This document shows, piece after piece, positions 12,780 through 26,300 of a stretch of 64,000 nucleotides of DNA. Under the pieces are notes generated by a model. It was not told where the DNA came from, did no database searches, and saw only the letters and a program-made list of their open reading frames with translations. The first letter of the stretch is position 1; every line of letters begins with the position of its first letter. The position numbers were made by a program, and so were the translations under genes. This stretch comes from Lumbricus rubellus (Eukaryota; Annelida; Clitellata; Crassiclitellata; Lumbricidae), in the NCBI GenBank assembly GCA_945859605.1, contig OX243812.1:1570501-1634500 (forward strand), written 5' to 3'.

Positions 12780-13700
12780 TGGACGAGAAGAAGGAGGAAG
12801 AGAAAGAGGAGGAGGAGGAGGAGGAAGAGAAGGAGGAAGAGAAGGAGGAAGAGAAGGAGGACGAGGAGGAAGAGGAGGAGGAGGAGGAGGGAAGAGGTGA
12901 TGACAAGGAAAAGTGGAAATGAGGAGCATGAGGAAGAAGGGAAGAGAATAGGAGATGAGGCGTAAGTAGATGAGGAGATTTGAGGACAGAGGTAAGAGAG
13001 GTTTGGAGGCGGATGAGAGGAAGTACAAGAAGGTATGATTGAATGACAAATAAGAGGAGGAGGAAGAAAGAAGACATGAGAATAATGAAAATGGGTTAGA
13101 ATCAGGCAGTGGAGGAAGGAAAGTCATGAGAAGATGGGGAGGAAAGAGGGTGAAATGTTTGGAGAAGGTTGAGGATGGGGAAAGAAGGAGCGATGAGAAG
13201 AATATAGAAGAAAATAAATGCGATTATCAAGATGGAAGAAAATAATGCAATTGAGAAATACAAAAAGGAGAAGGAGGAGGAGAGAAGAGAGAGGTTGAGT
13301 GAGGGAGAACGAAAGGGAAAAAGAGAGGGAATAAGATTGAAATAACGAGGAAGAGTAGGAGAATGAGTCGGAAGAGAAGTGGAAAGAGTAGAAGTAGGAA
13401 GAATAATGAGAGAGAGGAACTGGATGGAGAAAGAATGATAAAGAACTTGAGCATCGCTGAAATGTGGGTCGGATCCATAAATTGTGCATATCACTTAATG
13501 GACAGAGAAGAGGATTGGCGAATGGGAGGATGGAAGAGGATGTGGAAGAAGAAAGCTGGAGAAATAGACGAAGATAAGGAGGGAACATTTGAGAGAATGG
13601 AGCCGTGAGATGGTGGATAGAGATGGAATAGGATGAAGGAAAACGCTGTGGAAGAAAGTACCTGGAAGAGAATGTTGGAGGAGGAAGTGGAAGGAGTATA
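12780..13700. repeat. Purine-rich tract (GAGGA/GAAGA), about 0.9 kb
   Basis: Almost all A/G on the + strand, densest at 12785-12900. Long frames on either strand (Glu/Arg-rich or Ser/Pro/Leu-rich) come from the base bias. Confidence 0.85.
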
Positions 13701-13759
13701 GGGAAAGCGATGGCACGAATGCGCTATCAGCAGGAATCGATTTCTGGTTGTCACTCGCA

Positions 13760-14313
13760 TATCTCGGATATACCAGCGACTGGTTCCCTGTTCTCGTCTA
13801 AGCTTCGCTAGGTGGCCGACGGTGATGTGGGGTGGAGTCTGGATTGGTGGACGGGCGATCGGAAGGGGCAGGTTGGAAGAGCGGATCAGCGGAATTAGGA
13901 GGAGGGAAGAAATTGGAGAAAGCTGTGATCAGATGCCGGAGGGAGTTACGTGGAATAGCGGGTGATCGGAAAGAGGAGGGCGGAGAATGGAATGGCCTCT
14001 GATCGGGAAGAAAAATGTTGACCAGTGAAACATGGATTCTCCATTTGAATGCTTAGATGCGGCCCAGAGGTACAGACAGATACAAAGAGACAGAAGACAA
14101 GCGGACAGAGAGGCAGACAGGTAGACACATGTAGGCAGGCATACAGGCACAGGCAGGCAGGCGGTTAGGCAGACAGACGACAAGAAAGAGAGCAGAGGTA
14201 GAGAGACAGTCGCATATTATAATGCAGAAATGCTTGCAAGTCTTGCAAGAATCTGTCAAATAAACAACAGACATTCAGCATACAGACAGACAGGAAAACA
14301 GACAGACATACAT

Positions 14314-14378
<65 letters not shown>

Positions 14379-14610
14379 AAGACAGACATACAGGAAATAA
14401 ACAAAAGACAAGAAGACCGAAAACAGACAGAGACTACAGAGACGACAGCAGTCAGGCAGACAGAGATAGACAGAGGGAGAGTTGAGTTGTCTACGGAGGG
14501 AGGGCAATGGATTTGTGGAACAGCAAATGGTAGTGCACAGAACTGCACAACACACAAAAATACAGATGATCATGTCAACGAGTTTATGTAATAGAAAGTT
14601 ACCATATGTA
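13760..14610. other. Unique island then (CAGA)n satellite
   Basis: Unique DNA to about 14055, then CAGA/GGCA-type repeats 14060-14200 and 14280-14470. No gene seen. Confidence 0.7.
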
Positions 14611-14616
14611 TTTATG

Positions 14617-14785
14617 CAGTGGTGTAGTGGAGGGGGAACGCGGGGGAACGCCGTTCCCCCCACTTTTTTCCAGGGATAATGGAATATTAATAATAATACT
14701 ACTAATAATAATATTATTATAAAGAGCGTTCCCCCATTTCATTAAAGAGCGTCCCCCCACTTCATTTTTTAGGACTACACCACTG
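14617..14785 (+). mobile_element. hAT-like MITE family A, copy 1 (169 bp)
   Basis: Terminal inverted repeat CAGTGGTGTAGT; flanks TATTTATG / TATGTATG match at 7 of 8 positions, as for an aged 8-bp duplication. Inside are GGGGGAACG/CGTTCCCCC blocks and an ATT-rich core. A second copy in the opposite orientation lies at 33664-33810. Confidence 0.8.
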
Positions 14786-14799
14786 TATGTATGTCGGCA

Positions 14800-16890
14800 A
14801 TTACGTACTTTATGTACATGTATAATATTATACATACATATGTTTTTATGTAGGCCTTTGTAAAAATGTTTATTTATGTGTCTAGTTTTGCATACATGTG
14901 CATATTATGTTTGTGTCACTCTAGTCTAGACGTTCCTCAGTTTCATCACTTTACAGAAGCACTGTGTGATTTCCGTGAAAACATTCGCGCGAATACTTCC
15001 TGGAATGGCACGCTTAACTGCATGTTGCTTGGTCGGGTTTAGTGTGGCAGGCTGAGCTGTTTACAACTGTCGCTTATTACATTTATTCAGGTACTTGGAA
15101 GCCGCCGGACATCCGTCTGAACTATCCAGGAGATGGAATTAAGCTTCTGCAAGGCGATTATTCCTTGAGTGCCCGATTTATATTTATTGGGAGGCGTTAG
15201 AAAGGTCATTGAGGTCATCGGAGGCTATTTTCATGTAACCTATAATAATACGAAGCGAAGATAATAAATAGAAGACAGAATCGGATGATTGCGAAGAATT
15301 TGCATAGATGGTTTAGAAGAGAGAAACATTCAAACAGGGAGAGACGGAGGACAAGATGGGGCAGGAGAGCAAAACAAAGCATAGAAGAAAGAGCAGAGAG
15401 GAAAGAGCATAGAGGAAATGAGCAGAAAAGAGCTGAATAGAGGAGAGGAGAATTATAGAGCAAAGGAAAGTGGAATAGGGGGATCCGAGTGGCTGACCCC
15501 TTCGCAGAGAGGGATTAAAGCTAACCGGAAGAAAAAGAAGAAGAAGAATAGAGCAGAGAAGAATGTAGCAGGGCAAAATAAAGCAGAGGAGACTAGGGCA
15601 GAGAAGAATAGAAGAGAAAATAATAGAGCAGAAAAGAGCAAAGGATTGCACAGCAGAGCATAGCATAATTTTGATACAGAACACAAATTTAATAATAGTT
15701 ATCTGCAAGTATTTTGAAAGCATTTTTCGTAGATTGGAAACAGAATTGACATAGCATATTGGGAGCATGCCAAATAATAAGGCGGAAGCAAGTAATAGCA
15801 AGTATATTTGACATGTTCAATTGTTTATGACTAAATATATACTTGAAAGTCAGAGCTCGAAGCGCTCCTGAGTAGTTAAAAGGGCGCTACATAAGTTCAT
15901 AGAATGCATGTTTGACATATTAAATTCTTGAGTTCATTGCTACCCATTGCATTAACATAGTATAGCCTATTATTATTACTGTCGTCATATGACTAACTGT
16001 CTATTTAATTAATTTTGTAACAACGAAAAGATCTGGCAAAAAGATTTGATGTCAATTAGCAATAATATTCCTCAGCGACCTTGCCCAAAATCACCACAAC
16101 GCAATCAGTTGATGAATTCAATCAGACAGCAAGTTAGTTGCAAAGGGCAAGAGGTTGCTGCAGTTTAAAGAAACTACGTGACACTACATAGATGATTAGT
16201 CTTTCCCTCCTCCTTTCCCCAGGCTAGAGACTGGCATTGGCGAAGCTAAAATACCAATTGTAGGTCACACAAAGTGCTTTATGTCTTATTCCAAGTGCAG
16301 CGATCCCCCCAATAGGGTCAAACCTTGACCCGTTCGACCTCTATCGATCAACCCACTTGAACCGCGTCGAGACATTATCTGAAACCGGATTTACGAATGA
16401 CCTGAAACTGATTCATGGATGCATGTTTCCAGAGCCCACGGTAGGTAATTCATAGGCGGAGCTAATTGGTCGAGAAAAATACCACGTGACAGCATTAAAA
16501 TTCACAACCTTTGAAGCAGACGAAAATTTGTTGTGTATAATATTATTATGAAGGATTTAGTATCGTTTTCTTTTTGCATATCAGACTTTTCTTTAACATA
16601 ATAATTATGTTATTGCAGTTAAAACATCGTGGCTAAAGAACGCGTTTATCAATTATTCAAATAATAACATTATGATTCTGTTTTATTGGTGCAGTTGGTG
16701 AAAAGTGTGCATAAAAGTGTGCATAAATTTTGAACCAATGGCTTTTGCAATGGAATACTTCAAAAATTATTCGCGTTTCCGAGCCAGACGAAGAATACTA
16801 ATTAGATAAGTCGCAGGCTGTGAGTCTCAACCCATTAGTTTCGCTCATCACATTCCGACTTTGGGATTTAGAAGCATGCTTAGCCTAATT
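14800..16890. other. No gene recognised downstream of kindlin
   Basis: Unique AT-rich DNA with a purine-rich AGAGCAGAGAAG block at 15330-15660 and the LINE/SINE tail at 15855. Nothing coding is supported. Confidence 0.5.
15855..15900 (+). mobile_element. LINE/SINE 3'-tail fragment
   Basis: AAGCGCTCCTGAGTAGTTAA then AGGGCGCTACATAAGTT: the shared terminal hairpin only. Confidence 0.6.
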
Positions 16891-16981
16891 GTTACTCAAC
16901 AACCCAGACAGCTCCATTCTCTTTGCCTATGGTGAAACCGTAACCCTTTGGACTCAATGGAGTGTTCCAATCAGAATTATT

Positions 16982-16987
16982 TTTATT
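16982..16987 (-). terminator. Candidate poly(A) signal of kindlin (AATAAA)
   Basis: A canonical AATAAA on the minus strand begins 113 bases past the kindlin stop. It is the first such hexamer downstream of the gene, but use of the site cannot be shown from sequence. Confidence 0.5.
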
Positions 16988-17100
16988 CCGCGTTTTGTAA
17001 GCATCAACCACGTTCAGGATATCCTCTTCATTTGAGAAGGTATTTAAAAGAATTGGTAAAGATGTCTCTTCAGATTTTGAAGACGCCCTAAAAACGCACC

Positions 17101-17391
17101 CTAGTCCCTTCCGCCAGTCAACTTCTGGAAGAACTCTTCGTCAAGCGTCTGGCTCTTTTCTGGAGAGCGCAGTGATAGAAAGATATATCCGCCGATGTAC
17201 TCATGGATGACCTTACAGTCGGCCGTATAGCACTGAAGGGCGTAGTCTTGCCCGTTGATTGACAGGTGCACGTGACTCGTGTCCCAGTTGACGCTCCAGT
17301 TTTCGACAGTTGTGTAGTTCCACGTCTTCGTCGGATCACCCGTCTGGATATCCATGCGCGTCATGTGATCCGTCGATATCGCAAGTAGCTC
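17101..17391 (-). CDS. FERMT: Kindlin terminal coding exon 12 (residues 602-697 plus stop)
   Basis: Encodes the rest of F3: [35 protein letters not shown] and the final [14 protein letters not shown] before TAG. The vertebrate ending is LTSGWV. Acceptor TACCAG. Asn632-Trp633 sits where vertebrate kindlins carry the integrin-binding Gln-Trp. Confidence 0.98.
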   Translation of the reverse strand, partial: ELLAISTDHMTRMDIQTGDPTKTWNYTTVENWSVNWDTSHVHLSINGQDYALQCYTADCKVIHEYIGGYIFLSLRSPEKSQTLDEEFFQKLTGGRD

Positions 17392-20300
17392 CTGGTAACA
17401 GTGCGCAACGTAATATAGTGCAATGCATTGAGTAAAACAGATTATCCGTAAGTGTCGTTCAAAGGACATGACGCACCCAAGCACTGATGAAGGAGGAGGG
17501 CTGAAGACGGGGCGCTAATGATCTTTGTGAATTGTGATCACGCAGAGTGTTGTTAAACTAAAACTGCATTCACCTTTTTTAAATCTACATGTACAATCCA
17601 TTGTAACCTAATCGCGTTCATGATTTACAACATCAACTAAATTAAAAATAAGAAGAATTTCATACCACTGGGTCCTATAATATTATGAACGTATATATTT
17701 ATCTTTTATCACAAGCCTTCCATTTTTCTTTTCTTTTCTTTCTTGCTGTCATTTACAGCATCGTGTGTCTGAATGCGGTGTGTATGTAGGCTACTACTCT
17801 TTTGCAAACAGACAGTAGCCTATTAATGAGTTCTGCTTGAGAGAAAGTCGCAACGGTTTCTAGTCCTACCTCCTTCTTTCTGTCCGTGAACTTGACGATG
17901 AAGTACGTGTTGCCGTACTCAGGAAGCATCTGCCAGGCTTGTATGTATTCCAGTTCAGCGTCTCGTAGCTTCATCGTACTAACCTTTGAATGGACGGCTA
18001 GGATTCGATTCTTTGCCTGGAAAATAAATCGAAAGAAATAACTGAGTCACGTAAGAATAGTTGTCTATTAATTACTGGTGACAAATTGTTCTTGTAACGA
18101 TACATAAATTCACCTGTCTGTCTGTGCCGTCCTAAGTTTTTAGAGCTTTAGCAACAAATTCCCAGAGCTGTTTTAAAGAAATGTTTATAACTGCACAACC
18201 CCTCTTTCCTTTCCCATCCTCCATGGTAAATTACTTCCAATCGGAGGACAATGACCTTTTTGCTAGTTTTAACTGTACAAAAGTGCTTTTACAACTGCAC
18301 AAATTCATTTAGAACTGCAAATTTTGTGTAGCCAACAACTGCACGCTAAAAAACCATGCAAATTCTTGTAATTATTATTGATTAACATGAGAACTTCACG
18401 TTATACCCGCTACATAACGGATGGTCAATTTTTGTGGAAATGTCGTCCTTTGTAGACTATGGATTATTTTGCAAGTTGAAACCATTATTATATTTCGATA
18501 AGCAAGATATGGATAGATTAGGGTATAGCGAAGGGTTAACCGAACATAGTGTGGCCGTAGAAAGGAAAGTCTCTTAGATTTTCAACATTCTTGTATATTT
18601 GAGAAGAGATAGTTTTAATATGATCTTTCCAAGATAAGCGTTGGCCTAATTCAACACCTAAAAGTTTGGTTGAGTCTACTTGATTAAAGGGATGACTATC
18701 AAAAAGTTCAGTGTTATGCCAAACAAATTTCTGTCAAAGGCAACGGCCTCTGTTGTGAAATCTGGGTCCATCCGACTTACGTATTTGCCATGCTGAAAGA
18801 AATTTTCTACGGTACCTGAATAGAATATAACTGGTTTTATCAAAGATAAGTGATTTATTTTACACAAAACCAATTTTAAAAATGAATTAGTTGGGCATTT
18901 ACTATTCGGCAAATGCAGGTTAGGGAGCTGTGGAAGTAAAAATGTTGGTGTCGTCGGCTAAATTATGAAGCACATATTTGTAGATACGTTTGGAAATGAA
19001 AATAAGAAATGATAAAGGTCCTTTGGGTTCGATCCTTGCGCAACGCCAAAGATGACACACCGCAGCATCGAATAGGCATCATTGCTGCATTGCAGTAAAC
19101 GACTTGTGAGCGACTTTAATAAAGCCATTCAAGAGGAACATTCCTCTTATGCCACAGTTGTCAAGTAGCTAAGTAGAACATATTAAATTAAATTCTGGAA
19201 TGAATAGAACAAAGTAAGCTTATGGTTTACCGTATCGAAAGCCTTTGCCAAGTCAAAGGAAACTTCAAGGGAAAATTCATTATTCTTTATTGCTTCTGAT
19301 AATAATATTAACCTAATCAAATAGCATTTAAATAGTCGCATAGACGAACCTGTTGGACCGAGAGTTTCTTGAAGAATCGAGGTGCAACGCAAGACTTAGG
19401 GTCGAAAGATGGATGTGCTGCGGAGGCAGATTCGTTCAATTGTTTGGTCAGCTGTAGCCGCTGCAGGTCAAGAATCGATCGCAGACTGGACACTTCACTG
19501 TCGTAAGAACAATCGGCCATTGTTCGTCCCTTGGCCGCCATCTTCATCGCCACTGACCACCGAGCGTATTTATCCGTCTGATGATTATGAAAGAAAATAA
19601 TAATGATTAATGGTTACAATAAATAATAATTAAAGTAGTCATAATGATATAATAAATAGTGACGATGATAATAACTGCAATAATGTATTGATGATGAATT
19701 ATAGTTCTCTGCCCCAATGCAGGTTCATTGTCTTTATGCCCCAACGGATTAGATGAGTTAGGTGGTTTTCCGCTGCCTTCATCACAGACAAGTATGAGTG
19801 AGTAACTTGTCCAAAGTTGCTACTCAGTGGCTTGAGGTAGATTTGAAACTGCGAACAATCGGTCACACGGCGCCGTGCTTACCGCAACGCTGTACGTCCC
19901 TAATAATAAGGTATTATTAATCACTATTATAAGTGTACACCACTTTTTAAAGCGTGATGCAAGCACCATAAGTCCAAGCAGACGCCACAAAGATGAAAAT
20001 GAAATTCTCCCAAATTATTGTAGTAATGGCGCATTGGATTTAAATATGGCCTTCACTATTCGAGAACTTCAAGATGCCATAGACTCATCAAAAAATAACA
20101 AATCTCCAGGGGAGGATCGTATCCCTTATGATCTTATTAAGCACCTCCATAAAAGTGTTCTAAAAGTGTTGTTAACCTTTTACAATAAAGTTTGGACAAC
20201 AGGCATACTCCCGAGGGAATGGAATCATGCAATAATTTTACCTATTCTTAAACCTAATAAAGATACTACAGCTCCTGAATCTTATAGACCTATCTCACTT

Positions 20301-23300
20301 ACACCAACTCTGTGCAAAATAATGGAAAAAATGATAACAAATCGGTTACAGTGGTTTTTGGAAGCAAATAAACTTCTCACTCCGTATCAAACTGGTTTTA
20401 GAAAGCATAAAAGCACAATAGATCAAGTTCTAAGGCTTCAAGATTATATCCATAAAAAACTTAAAAATAAACAAAATGTTTTGGCTGTGTTTATAGATTT
20501 TGAAAAAGCATATGATATGCTGCACGTTCCAACTTTGTTAGAAAAATTACGAAAAATTGGAATAACAGGAAATACTTTTGATTGGATTTCTAAATTCTTA
20601 ACCAACAGAACTTTTCAAGTCAAAGTTGGAATAGAATTATCTGATATATTCTCACAAGAAAATGGAACGCCGCAGGGTTCCGTCATCTCACCATTATTGT
20701 TTTTAATAATGATCAATGATCTGGATCCTGGATTGGAAAATGTAGGACTGTCTTTATTTGCAGATGATAGTGCTATTTTTTATGCAAATCGAGATTTGAA
20801 ATTGCTTCAAAATAAAATCCAAAATGCCATAATTAAAATAGATGATTGGTGCAATGAAAATGGTTTCAAAATATCTGTAAATAAAACCACGGGTGTACTA
20901 TTTACCAAAAGAAAAACATTACAAAAGCTGCACATTACCCTTAATAATAAGGATATAAAAATTGAAAATACTGCCAAGTTCTTGGGAGTCATTTTTGATT
21001 CTAAATTGAACTGGAAGCCCCATATTGATTACATTGTAATCAAATGTAAAAAGAGAATAAATGTAATGAGGGCTGTGTCAGGGTATAAATGGGGAGCCTC
21101 AAAGCGGGCACTACTCTCCATCTATAAAGCACTTGTGAGGTCAGTCCTTGACTATGGAGACGTGGCATATGCTACAGCTAGTGCTACACAATTGAAAAGG
21201 CTGCAAAATGTACAATCTGAGGCTTTGCGGTTGGCTTGTGGAACAGCTAAAGGCACCCCTGTAATGGCCCTCCAGAATGAGTGTGGAGAGGTGCCCCTCC
21301 ACCTACGTCGATTGAGTAACTCAATCAAGTTTGGATCAAAAATATTAGGTTCAAATGATCATCCAGCAGCAGAGACTATGCGAGATCACTGGTCAAATTA
21401 CTATTGTGCATCTTCTGTGAAACAAAATTCTATTTTTAAAAGAACTGAACATTTCTTTTCAATTATATCCGAATCATTTAAATCTCCAACTTTTCAGTCA
21501 ACCGCTCCATGGTTTATCAGAACCACTAAAGTCGATCTGTCCTTGAAAAAACATATAAACAAAAAGAAGGACTCTCCTAACATTATGTCATCACTATCAT
21601 TAAGATTAATTGATAAATATGTTGATCGCACATCAATCTATACAGATGGCTCTAAAATTGAAAATATCGTTTCTGCAGCTTTCTATGTACCCTCCATGAA
21701 TTCTCACAACGTTTATAGGATAGCAGATAACTCCTCAATTTATACTGCTGAATTAACGGCCATTATTGAAGCGACAAAATGGATTATCCAAAATGAAAAT
21801 GTGAATGAAACTGCAAATGCAAATAAGTATATTATATATACTGATTCATTAAGTGTGGCCACATCTATAAAAGAAAACAAGTCTTGTTCACGGCCTAATT
21901 TATTTCTGGAATTTATAAATAATGTTAATAAACTTAAAAGCAGCAGTATAATCATAGCATGGATCCCTAGTCATATTGGATTATCTGGAAATGAAATGGC
22001 AGACACCCTAGCAAAGAAAGGGCAAGAATTAGAGGAGGTCAATTCAACAAATTATTTGGAATTAAAGGAAATCTATTCGTTAATTAAAAAATATGTTATT
22101 AATTTATGGCAAATTGAATACGACAATGAACGAAAAGGGCGTTTTTATAAATCGATCCAGCCTTTGGTATCAACTGATATAAAATTTATGGACTCCATAA
22201 GAAAAAGAGAAGTTCAAATTACCAGACTTAGAATGGGGCATGTCCTTACTAACTCCTGGTTGAAAGTGATAGGTAAAAGCCAAACAGACCTTTGTTCTAA
22301 ATGCCAAGTGCCTGAAACAATCGAACATGTGCTGTTTGCTTGTAAAAAGAATGACATTTCAATCCTACTGCTTAAAAAATGTGTAGAGAAAAAAGTGGAA
22401 TGTACTGTTAAAAATATATTCTCTAATCAAGATATTTATCTTGAAGCTTATAATATACTTATTGTTTTGTTTTGTTTTGTTTTATTTGTTTTATTCATTT
22501 ATTGACTTGCAAGTCACATCAATATTCACATAACAGTAACAGACATTAACAACAATAAAATTTCAACAAGAAAATTGTTATGAACTTATTATCAGTGCAG
22601 GTCAATGAGTCAGCCGACAAAGGTCTAAAAGACCCGCTAAGACTCGGCTGGCTCATTTACAAACTTAATTCCTGCAAAGGTTAATGTGAAGGATCAAAAA
22701 TTCCACCAAGACGAGGAGACACCAATCCACATACATCAAGTTAAGTTGAATATGAAGCGGTTCACAAAAAATAACAGAATAACAGAGGGCCACACAACAA
22801 ATGTAAATGCAAAGCCTGAGAACATCTTAAGGTCAAGCATGTATCTCATTCAAACGGGGAGGAGGAGGCAGTCCCATAAACTTTTTAAGTCCCCATTATA
22901 ATTTACACAAATATGACCATAAATATGACAAATTTACACAAATATGACCATAACTAATGGAAAAATTATGTAAGAAGTATTGCATATGAATTATAATTTT
23001 AGTTGTATTTGTTGTGTGTTTGTGTGTGTGTATGTGTTTGTGTGTATGTGTCTGTGTTAACTAATTCTGTAATAGATTAAATAGGCATTGAATAAAATGA
23101 TTTTTGCTATTATTGTTAAGCTTATAGATGATGGCTGAATGATTTGATTTTCATATAAATGTTTAATATCTCATCTATTTGCTTATATATGTATTAATTA
23201 AAAATAAATAAAATAAAAATCAGGAAATGAATGTATAGTTAAATATATGCATGCATGTTTATGCATGCATGTTAAATAGTGACACTAAATAATGACCAAT

Positions 23301-26300
23301 GCATCAAAGAGGATCTACAGCAACCACCTTATGAACACTGTCACCATGGACATAGATCATCATACAAATTCCAGAAAAGAACAATGAAAAGAAAACAGAT
23401 AGACAATAAAGACAGAAACTGCGGAACATTTAAACAACAGTGAACTGAAATATATTGATACCGTAACTTTAAAGACGTCAACAGCCTTTGTAGCTATAAG
23501 ATGTCGTTAAACTGTTGAATAATAAATAACAAAGGCTGAATTATCTGTTCAATGTCGATGTCAATGGTAGATGTTTCACTCCAGACTTTCAAGAACATCA
23601 TTAATTTACAATTTTACCCAAATGTGCTAGCAGCTGTGGTCGTAAAGATTTGGGCTGGAATTCAATCACTTTCAATTGAATGCAGAGTTTGCATGTATTA
23701 ATAAGTTAAGTAACTTCTTTCATCACTCTATGAGGGTCAGTTAGCTCTAAGCCTAGAGAAAGGAAGAGGGCGACACTAATCATCTGAGATTATAGCCTAA
23801 ATACGTGGGGCGAAATGATGTTGGGGTATGTCCGGTGCCTTGGAGTCGGAAGGTTGCGAGTTATAATCCACCGTGTAGGGAACCTGAGCAATTAAGTCCT
23901 TCACTCGCAATTATTGCTCATTCATGCAAATCATGTGTATTTAAGTTTCTGCATAATTATTATAGTTGCATTCCATGCTCTGTAATAAGACCAACTACTC
24001 AGTACTCACTGAGTCTAGTCGTATGAGCACTTCTTTTGGTATGTCGTTCTCGTGAACAAGTAGCTTCAGATCGAATTCTTCGCGAGCCAAGTTGACCATC
24101 TGAGACATTTCGCTTTCTAAACGAATAATTTCAATTACGACTCATGTATTTGCATATCAACGATTTATATAACGCCTCTTCATTTAGAATATGATTAGAT
24201 GTGTGAGGAATTAATTAGATATTGCCTAACTTGAATAATAATAATAATCATAATGACGCGAATTTCTATGGGCCGCAGCACAGCACATGCCACTAAAAGG
24301 ACGCCTCGACCGCCAAACATAAGCACACAGTCAGCCACATATGCGCCTCAGAGAAAAGACGATTTTTATGTATTGAGCCTTGGTCAGATTTGTCTCAAAT
24401 GTAGATTTTTAGCGTGCATTTTTACACAAGTGTGTGATTCTGAATGGATTTTTTTCAGTTATATAAAAGCATTTCTGTGTAGTTAGGCACATTGGAAAAG
24501 GTCAATGTCATCCGATTGGAAGTAGTTTATCGTCGAGGATGGGAAGGAAAAGAAGGGCTTGTGCAGTTCTAAACATTCCGTTGAAAAACCCTGCTTGCTA
24601 AATAGATTTGATTGGAATTGATTGCAGTTATGTGATTAGAATGGAATGAATTTGTTTATTATGGATATGATTTCTTTCAGATTAAACTAATTTTCTCTAG
24701 AATGAATTAAATGTGGCCAAAATTATTTTGATTCCTCTAGAATGCATTAGATTTGTCTGGAATGGATTAGGCTCTAATACAACATGTCCAAAGTATAACA
24801 TCGCATTGTTCCCTCAACCTTTGAGGTTGTACTTCATCGCTGGTTCCTGCTCCGCCTCGCTTTCGTCCTTAAAGATGGACATGTGGACGTCTTTCAGTAC
24901 AAAGTACCATTGCTTGTACGACTTCATGCCGAGTGCATTTGACCTGAAGGGTACAATACAAAAATGATTATAAAACTACACGAACAACTAACCAATAGGG
25001 GACTACACTCCGATTTTGGCCCGAGTTCTTTCACAATAATATTAACGAAAGCAGCAACGAGCGGCAGAGCAATGACCAAACTTGTATGACTCAGGGAAAA
25101 ATAACATAAAAATGACAATTTGAACCGAGCATAGTTTTTGACAAAAAATATCAAAAAAGAACGACTATGATTAGCTATAATGGCCAAAGAAAGTATAATG
25201 CATTGAGTCTTTTTGCGAATAATTATTAGCAAAACATGAATGATGCTGCAGTGAATAATGAAAATAAATTAATATGAGCAGACATACCAAGCTAGCAAAT
25301 GCAATTATGATTATGGTTGGGAAAAAATTACAAATTTAGTATAGCCTAGACATTATCAAAAGCAAACGATAGCATAATTATTACGGGGGGAGTTAGTTAG
25401 CTGAAGGCTAGAAGTAGATCTACATATCCTGCTGACCCGGATATTTTGTCCTGTGATTCCTATCTAACGTTTCGTACTGTCGTTCACATGAACATAATCA
25501 TTAAGTCTATTTACAAGGGTTCCAATGACAATTTGCATAGGATAATATCTTATTGACTGACGATTGACTGATTGATTGATTGACTGACTGACTGACTGAC
25601 TTACTTACTTACTAACTTATTCATCGCTGATTGCCTGGCAAACCAACCGACGACTGGCTCTTTGAGCGGTGGAGCTACAGACTCACTCACATTCACTCAC
25701 TCACTCACTCTCTCGCTCGCTCGCTCCCTCCCTCACTCACTCCCTCACTGAGCGATTGAGTAACTGGCTGACAGATTCGATGATTGATTGAATAATAATC
25801 GATAGATCAATGAACCATTCTGATCGATGACCTGCAGATCTGTAGATAATCTCGTAGCTGCGGTGTTTTCGTGATGTGACCGTGTTGCTTTGGACCGGAA
25901 GTGCCTTCGAGGGACAGCAGGAGAGAGTCGAGGGCGTCGTCCACTCCACCGTTCACACCTTCCTTCTCATCATCGTCATCCACCTCTGGGATGAACTGCG
26001 ACCTCTGCATCTCCTTCTCAACCTGAACCTGCATCCAAATCATTAAAGGGTAAGACAATAATGTTAGTTTTCCATGTCTGTTCATTTCAAAATTTTCCTT
26101 TGTGCTTTGCCTTTTTATCCTGAAATGTTATTCAGTGAATCACTGTGCTCAGTTTATAACTTTTTCAGGTGGTGGTGGTCGCTACATACATATAAAATAT
26201 AATATAATTATAATATTATAATACAATAATATATATGTAGATATGTTGACAGTCATGCAGTCTAACATCTCCCACCAGAAAATGCATTGATGTTCTAAAA

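Noticed and set aside
12502..13760. Ser/Pro/Leu-rich and Glu/Arg-rich frames up to 191 residues
   Set aside because: They arise from the MITE plus the purine-rich tract; no domain and no codon signature.
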